64,000 bases of DNA. Source: VRUE01 sp963717375 (GTDB lineage: Bacteria; Actinomycetota; Thermoleophilia; Solirubrobacterales; 70-9). The DNA lies in NCBI GenBank assembly GCA_963717375.1, contig OY970329.1:2356001-2420000 (forward strand), given 5' to 3'. The position numbers and the translations under genes are program-made. Below are positions 39,434 through 48,902 of this stretch, piece by piece (positions within the stretch are counted from its first letter, which is position 1; each line of letters opens with the position of its first letter). The notes below the pieces were generated by a model, which was not told the DNA's origin, did no database searches, and worked only from the letters and a program-made list of their open reading frames with translations.

Positions 39434-41323
39434 GTGCCAGGCGGAGGCGACAACGACGGGCTCTCGCGCGCGGAACGGATCGCGCAGCAGCGCCGCGAGC
39501 TGCCCGACTCGCCGGGCGTCTACCTCTTCCACGCCGGCGACGGCGAGATCATCTACGTCGGCAAGGCCCGCTCGATCCGCAAGCGCATCGCTTCGCACTT
39601 CTCCGGCGGCGACTCGCGCCTGACTTCGCGGATCGACCGGATCGAGTGCCTCGTCACCTCGACCGAGGCCGAGGCGCTGCTGGCCGAGCAGAGCTTCATC
39701 AAGCGCCACCGGCCGCGCTTCAACATCCGTTTGCGCGACGACAAGTCCTACCCCTACGTCTGCGTCAGCCTCGACGAGGACTACCCGCGGGTCTACTTCA
39801 CCCGCGAGAAGCACCGTCCCGGCCGAGCCTACTTCGGTCCCTTTTCCAGCGCCAAGCGGGTGCGCGAGACGCTTGACCTGCTGGGCAAGCTCTTCCAGTT
39901 CCGCACCTGCGAGGGGAAGGAGCCCGGACGCCGCTCCGGCAGCCCCTGTCTCGACTACTTCATCAAGCGCTGCGGGGCGCCCTGCGTCGGCTACGTCACG
40001 CAGGAGGAGTACCGGCACAACATCGACGCGATCGTCGACTTCCTCTCCGGCCGCTACCGCCAGGTCGAGGCCGACGAGCAGGCGAAGATGGAGGCGGCGG
40101 CGGCCGAGCGCGAGTTCGAGCGCGCCGCCCTGCACCGCGACCGGCTGAAGGCGATCCAGTCGCTGTTCGAGCGCCAGCGGGTGGCTGGCGGCACGGTTGG
40201 CACGGCCGACCTGATCGGCGTCGCCGCCGAGGGGCAGGACGCCAACGCCCAGGTCTTCCAGGTCCGCGACGGCATCCTCGCCGAGCGCCAGAGCTTCTAC
40301 CTCGACAACCAGGCCGAACGCGACCTGGCCGAGGTGGCGGAGGAGTTCGTCGGCCAGTACTACTCGGCCTCGCCGGCGATGCCGCGCACGATCGTCGTCG
40401 GTCCTTACCTGCGCGACCGGGTCGAGCTGCTCGAGGCGGCGTTGAGCGAGCGCCGCGGCAGCGCGGTCGAGGTCCGGGTGGCGGAGCGCGGCGACAAGCG
40501 GCGGCTGCGCGAGTTGGCTGAGCGCAACGCCCGCCTCGCCCTCGACCAGGACCGCCTGCGCCGCGAGCACCGTCGCCAACGCCGGGTCGAGTCACTCGCC
40601 GACCTGCAGCAGGCGCTCGGCATGCAGGAGCTGCCGGTGCGGATCGAGGGCTTTGACATCTCCAACCTCGGCGGCGAGCACACCGTTGCCTCGATGGTCG
40701 TGTTCGAGGGGGGTGCGACGAAGAAGGCCGAATATCGCCGCTTCCGGGTCAAGGGCGAGCATGCCCGCAACTCGACCCCGGACGACTTCGCCTCGATGGA
40801 GGAGGTGCTGGGCCGGCGCATGAACCGCTACCTCGAACAGGTCGACCTCTCGCCGCACGACGGCAAACGCGACGAGAGCTTCGCCTCGCTGCCGTCGCTG
40901 ATCATGATCGACGGCGGCAAGGGCCAGCTCTCGGCGGCGATGAAGGTGCTGCAGCCGTTCGTCGAGCGCGGCGTCACCGTGATCGGCCTCGCCAAGCGCG
41001 AGGAGGAAGTCTTCGTCCCCGGCCGCTCGGCCCCGATAGACCTGCCCGCCGAGTCGGAAGCGTCGAAGCTGCTGCAGCGGGTCCGCGACGAGGCCCACCG
41101 CTTCGCGATCGAACACCACCGCGGCCGCCGCGACCGCGCGATGACCGGTTCGGTGCTCGACGAGCTGAAGGGCGTTGGGCCGGTCCGCAAGCGGGCACTG
41201 CTGCAGCACTTCGGCTCTCCAGAGCGGTTCGTCGCCGCCAGCCGCGAGGAACTCGAAATGGTGCCCGGCGTGCCTGGCAAGGTAGCCCGTGAGATCCACG
41301 AGCAACTCAACAGGACTGGCTGA
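39434..41323 (+). CDS. uvrC: Excinuclease ABC subunit C (UvrC)
   Basis: 629 residues from a GTG. N-terminal GIY-YIG nuclease (PGVYLFHAGDGEIIYVGKAR), UVR motif in the central part, an RNase H-like C-terminal nuclease with FDISNLGGEHTVASMVVF and LIMIDGGKGQLSAAM, and a final pair of helix-hairpin-helix motifs (LKGVGPVRKRALLQHFGS). It makes the dual incisions in nucleotide excision repair with UvrAB. The stop overlaps rapZ by one base. Confidence 0.97.
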   Translation: MPGGGDNDGLSRAERIAQQRRELPDSPGVYLFHAGDGEIIYVGKARSIRKRIASHFSGGDSRLTSRIDRIECLVTSTEAEALLAEQSFIKRHRPRFNIRLRDDKSYPYVCVSLDEDYPRVYFTREKHRPGRAYFGPFSSAKRVRETLDLLGKLFQFRTCEGKEPGRRSGSPCLDYFIKRCGAPCVGYVTQEEYRHNIDAIVDFLSGRYRQVEADEQAKMEAAAAEREFERAALHRDRLKAIQSLFERQRVAGGTVGTADLIGVAAEGQDANAQVFQVRDGILAERQSFYLDNQAERDLAEVAEEFVGQYYSASPAMPRTIVVGPYLRDRVELLEAALSERRGSAVEVRVAERGDKRRLRELAERNARLALDQDRLRREHRRQRRVESLADLQQALGMQELPVRIEGFDISNLGGEHTVASMVVFEGGATKKAEYRRFRVKGEHARNSTPDDFASMEEVLGRRMNRYLEQVDLSPHDGKRDESFASLPSLIMIDGGKGQLSAAMKVLQPFVERGVTVIGLAKREEEVFVPGRSAPIDLPAESEASKLLQRVRDEAHRFAIEHHRGRRDRAMTGSVLDELKGVGPVRKRALLQHFGSPERFVAASREELEMVPGVPGKVAREIHEQLNRTG

Positions 41324-42261
41324 TGGCGAAGACGGGAGAAGCCGAGAAAGTGGAGGCACAGCGCGACGGCGATGCGCCCGGCCGCGAGGTGACCCTGGTC
41401 GTGATCACCGGCCACTCGGGCGCCGGCAAGTCGGAAGCGATCGCGGCCTTCGAGGACAGCGGCTACTTCTGCGTCGACAACCTGCCGCCGCGGATGATCG
41501 GCAGCCTCGGCGAGCTCTTCCGCCATGAGGGCAGCGGGGTGGAATGCGCGGCGGTCGTCTCCGACGTGCGCGGCGGCGACTACTTCGACGATCTGCTGCA
41601 GGTCCTCGACGACCTCCAGGCCGACGGGCTGAAACCGACCGTGCTCTTTCTCGAGGCCGACGAGGAGACCCTGGTCGACCGCTACAAGGAGACCCGCCGC
41701 CGCCACCCGCTTGCGCCCGAAGGCCGCATCGTCGACGGGATCCGCGCCGAGCGCGAGCTGCTGGCGCCGCTGCGCGAGCGCGCCGACATGGTGATGGACA
41801 CCAGTGACCTGACCGGCGGCATGCTGCGCCGCCGCATCGGCGAGGAAATGCTCGACGGCCACGAGAGCGGCAAGATGGCGCTGACGCTGCTCACCTTTGG
41901 CTTCAAGAACGGGCCGCCCCGCGACGCCGACCTCACCCTCGACGTGCGCTTCCTGCCCAACCCGCACTACGTCGACGACCTGCGCCCGCTGACCGGCCTT
42001 GACGCCCGGGTGCGCGAATACGTCGAGGCGGGCACCCAGGCGGGCGAGTTCTACGGCCGCCTGCTGCCGCTGCTCGAGTTCCTCGTTCCCGCCTACGTCA
42101 CCGAGGGCAAGAGTCACCTGACGATCGCGATCGGCTGTACCGGCGGGCGCCACCGCTCGATCACGGTGGCGGATCGGATCGAGCGCGAGCTGTCCGGACG
42201 AGACGACGTAATCGTCCACGTCAAGCACCGCGACACGGAGCCAGACGCCGAGCGTCCATAG
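41323..42261 (+). CDS. rapZ: RNase adapter / nucleotide-binding protein RapZ (YvcJ)
   Basis: 312 residues. Walker A GHSGAGKS at residues 30-37 and YFCVDNLPPRMI, then FLEADEETLVDRYKETRRRH, FGFKNGPPRDADLTLDVRF and C-terminal GCTGGRHRSITVADRIE are all RapZ/YvcJ signatures. In actinobacteria it usually forms uvrC-rapZ-yvcK-whiA; here it is followed by an ABC exporter instead. Reported activities include GTP/ATP hydrolysis and, in enterobacteria, control of GlmZ. Confidence 0.95.
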   Translation: MAKTGEAEKVEAQRDGDAPGREVTLVVITGHSGAGKSEAIAAFEDSGYFCVDNLPPRMIGSLGELFRHEGSGVECAAVVSDVRGGDYFDDLLQVLDDLQADGLKPTVLFLEADEETLVDRYKETRRRHPLAPEGRIVDGIRAERELLAPLRERADMVMDTSDLTGGMLRRRIGEEMLDGHESGKMALTLLTFGFKNGPPRDADLTLDVRFLPNPHYVDDLRPLTGLDARVREYVEAGTQAGEFYGRLLPLLEFLVPAYVTEGKSHLTIAIGCTGGRHRSITVADRIERELSGRDDVIVHVKHRDTEPDAERP

Positions 42262-42273
42262 AATCGCCCGGCT

Positions 42274-43134
42274 TTGCCCGACTCCGTCATCTCCATCCGC
42301 GCTCTGCGCAAGAGCTATGGCGAGTTCGAGGCGGTGCGCGGCATCGATCTCGAGGTGCAGGCAGGGGAAGTCTTTGCCTTCCTCGGGCCGAACGGGGCCG
42401 GCAAGACGACGACGGTCGAGATCCTCGAGGGCTACCGCAAGCGCAGTGGGGGAGAGGTCACGGTGCTGGGCGAGGACCCGCAGCACGGCGACCGCGCTTG
42501 GCGCGAGCGGATCGGGATCGTCCTGCAGAACTGCCGGCTCGACCCGTACCTGACCGTGCGCGAGTCGCTTGGGCTCTACGCCGGCTATTACCGGGCGCCG
42601 CGGCCGGTTGACGAGGTGATCGAGCTGGTCGGCCTCAGCGGCAAGGCCGACGCTCGCGCTCGCGGCCTCTCCGGCGGCCAGCAGCGCCGCCTCGACGTCG
42701 GCATGGCGCTGATCGGTGACCCCGAGCTGCTCTTCCTCGACGAGCCGACGACCGGCTTCGACCCCTCGGCGCGGCGCCAGGCGTGGGAGACGATCGCCGG
42801 CCTGCGCGACCTCGGCAAGACCGTCTTCCTCACCACCCACTACATGGACGAGGCACAGCGGCTTGCCGACCGGGTGACGATCATCTCGCGCGGGCAGATC
42901 GTGGCGAGCGGCACGCCCGATGACCTCGGCGACCGCGAGAGCCTGCCGACGACGATCAGCTACCGGCTCGGCGGCGAGGAGGTCTCGGTGGAGACGACGA
43001 CTCCGGTGGCCGACCTGCACGAGCTGACCGGGCGAGCGGTCGATCAGGGCCTGGAGATCGAGGGGTTGGAAGTGACCCGTCCCAACCTCGAGGACGTCTA
43101 CCTCTCGCTGACCTCGGAGGGGGAGGAAGGATGA
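42274..43134 (+). CDS. ABC-2 type transporter ATP-binding protein
   Basis: 286 residues from a TTG. Walker A LGPNGAGKTT, signature LSGGQQRRLDVGMAL, Walker B LLFLDEPTTGFDPSAR and the switch His in FLTTHYMDEAQRL. The drug/lipid exporter type (CcmA/NatA-like) carries a C-terminal domain of about 70 residues, seen here. The stop overlaps the permease start by 4 bp. Substrate unknown. Confidence 0.93.
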   Translation: MPDSVISIRALRKSYGEFEAVRGIDLEVQAGEVFAFLGPNGAGKTTTVEILEGYRKRSGGEVTVLGEDPQHGDRAWRERIGIVLQNCRLDPYLTVRESLGLYAGYYRAPRPVDEVIELVGLSGKADARARGLSGGQQRRLDVGMALIGDPELLFLDEPTTGFDPSARRQAWETIAGLRDLGKTVFLTTHYMDEAQRLADRVTIISRGQIVASGTPDDLGDRESLPTTISYRLGGEEVSVETTTPVADLHELTGRAVDQGLEIEGLEVTRPNLEDVYLSLTSEGEEG

Positions 43135-43904
43135 GCGGACTCGCCCTCTTCGCCCACCAGTTCCGCTACGACCAGAAGGCCTTCTGGCGCAATCCGGCCG
43201 CAGTTTTCTTCACCGTGATGTTCCCGGTGGTTCTGCTGCTGATCTTCGCCACCGTCTTCGGCGGCCAGACGGTCGACGTGCGCGGCGGGATCAAGACGAC
43301 CGCCTACTACGTGCCGGCGATCATCACCCTGGCGGTGATCTCGGCGACGATGCAGTCGCTGGCGATGTCGCTGGTGATCGCCCGCGAGGACGGGCGGCTG
43401 AAGCGCGGCCGCGGCACGCCGATGCCCGCCTGGGTCTTCATCGCCGGCCGCGTTGGCAACTCGGCCGTGGTCGCGCTGCTGATGCTGGCGCTGCTCGCCG
43501 CGATCGGCCGCATCCTCTACGGCGTCGCGATCCCCTGGAGCCAGATGCCGCAGATCGTCGTCACGCTGCTCGTCGGCGCCTCCGCCTTCTGCTGCCTTGG
43601 GATCGCCCTCACCGCGGCGATTCCCTCCCAGGACGCGGCGGCGCCGATCGTCAACGCGCTGCTGCTGCCGCTCTACTTCCTCTCCGGAGTTTTCATCCCC
43701 GATGACCAACTGCCGAGTGGCGTCATCCACTTCGCCGACATCTTCCCGATCCGCCACTTCTTCGAGGCCTTCTTCGACGTCTATGACCCCGGCAGCTCGG
43801 GGGGTGGGCTGCAATGGGGCAATCTCGCCGTGGTCGCGATCTGGGGCGTGGCCGGCTTGCTGCTCGCGATCCGCTTCTTCCGCTGGACCCCGCGCGGCGG
43901 CTGA
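43131..43904 (+). CDS. ABC-2 type transporter permease
   Basis: 257 residues with six hydrophobic segments: FFTVMFPVVLLLIFATVF, YVPAIITLAVISATM, VVALLMLALLAAIGRI, TLLVGASAFCCLGIAL, LLLPLYFLSGVFIP and the last WGVAGLLLAIRFF. ABC-2 signature around LLLPLYFLSGVFIPDDQLP. Pairs with the preceding ATPase to form an exporter. Confidence 0.9.
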   Translation: MSGLALFAHQFRYDQKAFWRNPAAVFFTVMFPVVLLLIFATVFGGQTVDVRGGIKTTAYYVPAIITLAVISATMQSLAMSLVIAREDGRLKRGRGTPMPAWVFIAGRVGNSAVVALLMLALLAAIGRILYGVAIPWSQMPQIVVTLLVGASAFCCLGIALTAAIPSQDAAAPIVNALLLPLYFLSGVFIPDDQLPSGVIHFADIFPIRHFFEAFFDVYDPGSSGGGLQWGNLAVVAIWGVAGLLLAIRFFRWTPRGG

Positions 43905-43934
43905 TCCGCCCGCCCGTATAGCCTCCTGGTTCGA

Positions 43935-44297
43935 ATGTTGCATCACGTTCTACTGGAGGTCTCTGACCTTGAGCGGAGCGCGTCGTTTTACGACTCGCTG
44001 CTCGCGCCCCTTGGCTGGCGGCGCCATTTCGAGGAAGACGAAACGATCGGCTGGGGCATTGCCAAACCGGTCTTTTTCATCGCCTCCCACCACGAGCCCA
44101 AGGCCGGCTTCGGTCTGCTCAGCTTCTCCGGGCTTGGGATCGTCGCCGTCAAGGCTGCCTGGGAAGGCGGCATGAACGCCGGCGGCACCAAGGTCTCCGA
44201 GCCGGGCGAGCGCCGCTCCTACGGCTCGGGCTCCTACTCGGCCTTTGTCAAGGACCCGGACGGGTACGAGATCGAGATCACGATCGGGACCGACTAG
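43935..44297 (+). CDS. VOC (glyoxalase/bleomycin-resistance) family protein
   Basis: 120 residues. HHVLLEVSDLERSASFYDSL at the start and SYSAFVKDPDGYEIEITI at the end form the paired beta-alpha-beta-beta-beta units with the metal-ligand His and Glu. The family spans dioxygenases, epimerases and resistance proteins; no substrate prediction. Lies between the exporter and gap. Confidence 0.88.
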   Translation: MLHHVLLEVSDLERSASFYDSLLAPLGWRRHFEEDETIGWGIAKPVFFIASHHEPKAGFGLLSFSGLGIVAVKAAWEGGMNAGGTKVSEPGERRSYGSGSYSAFVKDPDGYEIEITIGTD

Positions 44298-44303
44298 ACG
44301 AAT

Positions 44304-44319
44304 TTCGGCGGCCGCCGAA
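44304..44319. terminator. 16-bp perfect palindrome after the VOC gene
   Basis: TTCGGCGGCCGCCGAA, perfect dyad 7 bp after the stop codon and ~60 bp before gap. A short terminator-like hairpin or an operator for gap. Confidence 0.4.
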
Positions 44320-44378
44320 CGGCGTCGCTTCATAACATCGGTACATCTCCCCAAATAACTCCCAGGAGGGTTGACTCA

Positions 44379-45383
<1,005 letters not shown>

Positions 45384-45402
45384 GCCCGGCACGGAGGTCG
45401 CG

Positions 45403-46590
45403 GTGAGCTTCGCCAAGGCCAGCGTCCGCGACGCCGAGGTTGACGGCAAGCGGGTCCTGGTCCGGGTCGACTTCAACGTCCCGCTCGACGACGGGCGGGT
45501 CAGCGACGACACCCGCATCCGCGCGGCGCTGCCGACGATCGCGCTGCTGCGCGAGCGCGGTGCTTCCCTGGTCCTCGTCTCCCACCTCGGCCGCCCCAAG
45601 GGCAAGGCCGATCCGGCGCTCTCGATGCGGCCGGTGGGCGAGCGGCTCGCCGAGCTGATCGGGGCCGAGGTCAAGCAGGCGCCCGCGGTGGCCGGCGAGG
45701 AGGTCGAGGCGATGGCTGACGAACTCGGTCCGGGAGACGTGATGCTTCTGGAGAACGTTCGCTACGAGCCGGGCGAGACCGAGAACGATCCGGCACTCGC
45801 CGCGTCGCTCGCCAAGCTTGCAGACGTCTACGTCAACGACGCCTTCGGCGCTGCGCACCGCGCCCACGCCAGCACCGCCGGCGTCGCCGCGCTGCTGCCC
45901 GGCTACGCGGGGCTCCTGCTCGAGCGCGAGCTCAACGAACTGACGCGGGTGGTCGAGTCTCCGCAGCGACCGCTGGTCGTCGTCCTCGGCGGTGCCAAGG
46001 TGACCGACAAGGTCGGCGTGATCGACCGCTTCCTCGAAGTCGCCGACGAGATCCTGATCGGCGGCGCGATGTGCTTCAGCTTCTTCCGCGCCCAGGGGAT
46101 CGCGACTGGGAACTCGCTGGTCGAGGAGGAGGGTGTGACGCTGGCGGCCGAGGCGCTGGAGCGGGCCGATTCCTCCGATTGCGAACTTCGGCTTCCCGTC
46201 GACCTCGTGCTCGGCGAGCGCTTCGCCGCCGACGCCGAGCCGCGCCAGAGCGACGGGGTGGAGGTGCCCGACGGCTGGATGGGGCTGGACGTAGGACCAC
46301 GGACCGCGCAGGCTTACGCCGAGGTGATCGCCTCCGCGGGCACCGTGCTCTGGAACGGCCCGATGGGTGCCTTCGAGCTGGCGCCGTTTGCGGCCGGCAC
46401 CCGCGCCGTCGCCGAGGCCGTGGCGGAGGCGCCGGGGACGACCGTGATCGGCGGTGGCGACTCGGTCGCCGCCCTGCAGCAGTTTGGGCTCGGTGACAAA
46501 GTGGACTGGCTCTCGACCGGAGGAGGAGCATCGTTGGAGCTGCTTGAGGGAAAGAAGTTGCCTGGAGTGGAGGCGCTGTCAGATGCCTAG
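45403..46590 (+). CDS. pgk: Phosphoglycerate kinase
   Basis: 395 residues from a GTG. RVDFNVPLDDGRVSDDTRIR, LVSHLGRPKGKADPALSM, LLENVRYEPGE, VNDAFGAAHRAHAS, and C-terminal VIGGGDSVAALQQF with STGGGASLELLEGKKLPG are the classical PGK blocks. Transfers the acyl phosphate of 1,3-BPG to ADP. The stop overlaps tpiA by 8 bp. Confidence 0.98.
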   Translation: MSFAKASVRDAEVDGKRVLVRVDFNVPLDDGRVSDDTRIRAALPTIALLRERGASLVLVSHLGRPKGKADPALSMRPVGERLAELIGAEVKQAPAVAGEEVEAMADELGPGDVMLLENVRYEPGETENDPALAASLAKLADVYVNDAFGAAHRAHASTAGVAALLPGYAGLLLERELNELTRVVESPQRPLVVVLGGAKVTDKVGVIDRFLEVADEILIGGAMCFSFFRAQGIATGNSLVEEEGVTLAAEALERADSSDCELRLPVDLVLGERFAADAEPRQSDGVEVPDGWMGLDVGPRTAQAYAEVIASAGTVLWNGPMGAFELAPFAAGTRAVAEAVAEAPGTTVIGGGDSVAALQQFGLGDKVDWLSTGGGASLELLEGKKLPGVEALSDA

Positions 46591-47332
46591 CCGCACGCCG
46601 TACATCGCCGCCAACTGGAAGATGCACAAGACCGTCGCCGAGGCGGGCCAGTTCGTCGACGCGCTGCTGCCGCAGATCGCGGCGACGCAGAGCGACGTGG
46701 TGATCTGCCCACCGTTCACGGCGCTGACCGCCGTGGTCGAGCGCCGCTACGGCACCGCGGTCAAGGTCGCCGCGCAGAACATGCACGAGGAGGACTCGGG
46801 CGCTTTCACCGGCGAGGTCTCGGCGCAGATGCTGGTCGAGCTCGACGTCGAGGCGGTCGTCCTCGGCCACTCCGAGCGCCGCCAGTTCTTCGGCGAGACC
46901 GACGAGGCGCTGTCGCGCAAGGTCCCGGCCGCGCTCGCCGCCGGCCTCGAGCCGATCCTCTGCGTCGGCGAGAGCGAGGAGGCCCGCGACGCCGAACAGA
47001 CCGAGGCGGTGCTGCAGCGCCAGCTGCAGGCCGACCTGGCGAGCCTCGAGGGCACCCAGCTGAACGGGGTCGTGATCGCCTACGAGCCGATCTGGGCGAT
47101 CGGCACCGGCCGCACGGCCACGCCCGAGCAGGCCCAGGAGACGATCGCCTTCATCCGCGACATCCTGCGTGAGCACGGCGCCGTCGCCGACGAGGTGCGG
47201 ATCCTCTACGGCGGCTCGGTCAAGCCCGGCAACGCCGCCGAGCTGCTCGGCCAGCCCGATATCGACGGCGCCCTGGTTGGTGGCGCCAGCCTCGACCCGG
47301 CTGAATTCGCCGAGATAGTCAAGGCCGCATGA
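46583..47332 (+). CDS. tpiA: Triosephosphate isomerase
   Basis: 249 residues from the ATG at 46583, inside the pgk stop. PYIAANWKMHKTVAEAG with Asn/Lys, VVLGHSERRQFFGE with the electrophilic His, and AYEPIWAIGTGRTATPEQA with catalytic Glu, then ILYGGSVKPGNA. Interconverts DHAP and glyceraldehyde-3-phosphate. A longer frame inside pgk is rejected. Confidence 0.98.
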   Translation: MPSRTPYIAANWKMHKTVAEAGQFVDALLPQIAATQSDVVICPPFTALTAVVERRYGTAVKVAAQNMHEEDSGAFTGEVSAQMLVELDVEAVVLGHSERRQFFGETDEALSRKVPAALAAGLEPILCVGESEEARDAEQTEAVLQRQLQADLASLEGTQLNGVVIAYEPIWAIGTGRTATPEQAQETIAFIRDILREHGAVADEVRILYGGSVKPGNAAELLGQPDIDGALVGGASLDPAEFAEIVKAA

Positions 47333-47333
47333 G

Positions 47334-47382
47334 CTTCCGGTGCGCCTTTTGCGGTCTATGCCCACATAAAGCGCACCGGAAG
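47334..47382. repeat. Palindromic hairpin between tpiA and gpmI
   Basis: Perfect 12-bp arms CTTCCGGTGCGC (47334-47345) and GCGCACCGGAAG (47371-47382), directly after the tpiA stop. The CCGGTGCGC/GCGCACCGG core is the same as the in-frame element at 24556-24600. It could attenuate transcription into gpmI. Confidence 0.65.
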
Positions 47383-47390
47383 GGGCTGCA

Positions 47391-48902
47391 GTGACGGTTC
47401 CCTCGCTGGCGCTGGTCATCCTCGACGGCTGGGGCTTGGCCGAGCCCGGGCCCGGCAACGCGATCTCGCTGGCGCAGACGCCGGTCTTCGATCGCCTCTG
47501 GGACGGCTTTCCCCACACTCAGCTCTCCGCCCAGGGCCGCGACGTCGGCCTTCCTGACGGCCAGATGGGCAACTCCGAGGTCGGCCACCTCAACCTCGGT
47601 GCCGGAGCGATCGTCAAGCAGGACCTGGCACGGATCGACGACGCGATCGCCGACGGCAGCTTCTTCGACAACGAGGCCCTGCTCGCCGCCTGCGAGCGTG
47701 CTCGCGAGAGCCCCCGGGGGCGCCTGCACCTGCTCGGCCTCGTCTCCGACGGCGGCGTGCACTCGGGCTGGGAGCACATCGAGGCGACGATCGAGCTGGC
47801 CTCGCAGGAGGGGGTTCCCGACGTCGTCTTCCACGCCTTCACCGACGGCCGCGACACGCTGCCGCACGGGGGCAAGGGCTACCTGCACGAGCTCGAGCGC
47901 TGGCTGCGCCAGGCCGGCCGCGTCGGCACGGTCAGCGGCCGTTACTACGCGATGGACCGCGACACCCGCTGGGAGCGGGTCAAGCTCACCTACGACGCGA
48001 TCGTCCACGCCGAGGGCCTGCGCGCGGCGAACAGCGAGGAGGCGATCGAACAGGCCTACGAGCGCGACGAGACCGACGAGTTCGTCAAGCCGACGGTGAT
48101 CGGCGATTACGACGGTGTCGCCGAGGGGGACGTCGGGATTTTCATCAACTTCCGCCCCGACCGGGCGCGCGAGATGACGCTTGCCCTGTCCGAGCCCGAC
48201 TTCGACGAGTTCTCCCGTGCCGGCGGCCCGCTGCTCGAGCTGACGACGATGACCGTGTACCGCAAGGGCTGGCCGTATCCGGTCGCCTATCCCGAGGCGC
48301 GGCCGAAGACGACGCTGGCGGAGACGATCTCGGAGGCGGGTGGGCGCCAGCTGCACGTCGCCGAGACCGAGAAGTACGCCCACGTGACCTACTTTTTCAA
48401 TGGCGGCCGCGAGCAGGAGTGGGAGGGGGAGGAGCGCCACCTGGTCGACTCGCCCCGCGACGTGCCGACCTACGACCACAAGCCGGAGATGAGCGCCCGC
48501 GCCGCCGCCGACACCTTCGTCAGCCACTGGCAGGGCGGCGACTACCGCTTCGGCATCATCAACTTCGCCAACCCCGACATGGTCGGCCACACCGGCGTGA
48601 TCCCGGCCGCCGTCGCCGCGGTCGAGGAGGTCGACGGTTGCCTCGGTGACGTAATCGAGGCGGTGACCTCGAAGGGCGGCGCCTGCATCGTCACCGCCGA
48701 CCACGGCAATTGCGACCACATGCTCGAGCCCGACGGCTCGCCGAACACGGCGCACTCGCTGAATCCGGTGCCGCTGATCGTCACCGCCGAGGGTGTGACG
48801 CTGCGCGACGGCGGCATCCTCGCCGACGTCGCCCCGACGGCCCTGGAGCTGCTCGGCATTCCTCAGCCCGCGCCGATGACCGGCCGCTCGCTGATCGCGT
48901 GA
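47391..48902 (+). CDS. gpmI: 2,3-bisphosphoglycerate-independent phosphoglycerate mutase
   Basis: 503 residues from a GTG. LVILDGWGLAEPGPGNAISL with metal Asp, GNSEVGHLNLGAGAIVKQDL with the phosphoserine nucleophile Ser, FTDGRDTLPHGGKGYL, NFRPDRAREMT, NFANPDMVGHTG and TADHGNCDHMLEPDG. It is a Mn-dependent enzyme unrelated to GpmA. The stop overlaps tgt by 4 bp. Confidence 0.97.
   Translation: MTVPSLALVILDGWGLAEPGPGNAISLAQTPVFDRLWDGFPHTQLSAQGRDVGLPDGQMGNSEVGHLNLGAGAIVKQDLARIDDAIADGSFFDNEALLAACERARESPRGRLHLLGLVSDGGVHSGWEHIEATIELASQEGVPDVVFHAFTDGRDTLPHGGKGYLHELERWLRQAGRVGTVSGRYYAMDRDTRWERVKLTYDAIVHAEGLRAANSEEAIEQAYERDETDEFVKPTVIGDYDGVAEGDVGIFINFRPDRAREMTLALSEPDFDEFSRAGGPLLELTTMTVYRKGWPYPVAYPEARPKTTLAETISEAGGRQLHVAETEKYAHVTYFFNGGREQEWEGEERHLVDSPRDVPTYDHKPEMSARAAADTFVSHWQGGDYRFGIINFANPDMVGHTGVIPAAVAAVEEVDGCLGDVIEAVTSKGGACIVTADHGNCDHMLEPDGSPNTAHSLNPVPLIVTAEGVTLRDGGILADVAPTALELLGIPQPAPMTGRSLIA

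Noticed and set aside
40828..43020. A 730-codon minus-strand open frame opposite uvrC, rapZ and the ABC ATPase
   Set aside because: It is antisense to three confidently recognised genes, has low-complexity Ala/Arg/Leu composition and no domain; a high-GC shadow frame.
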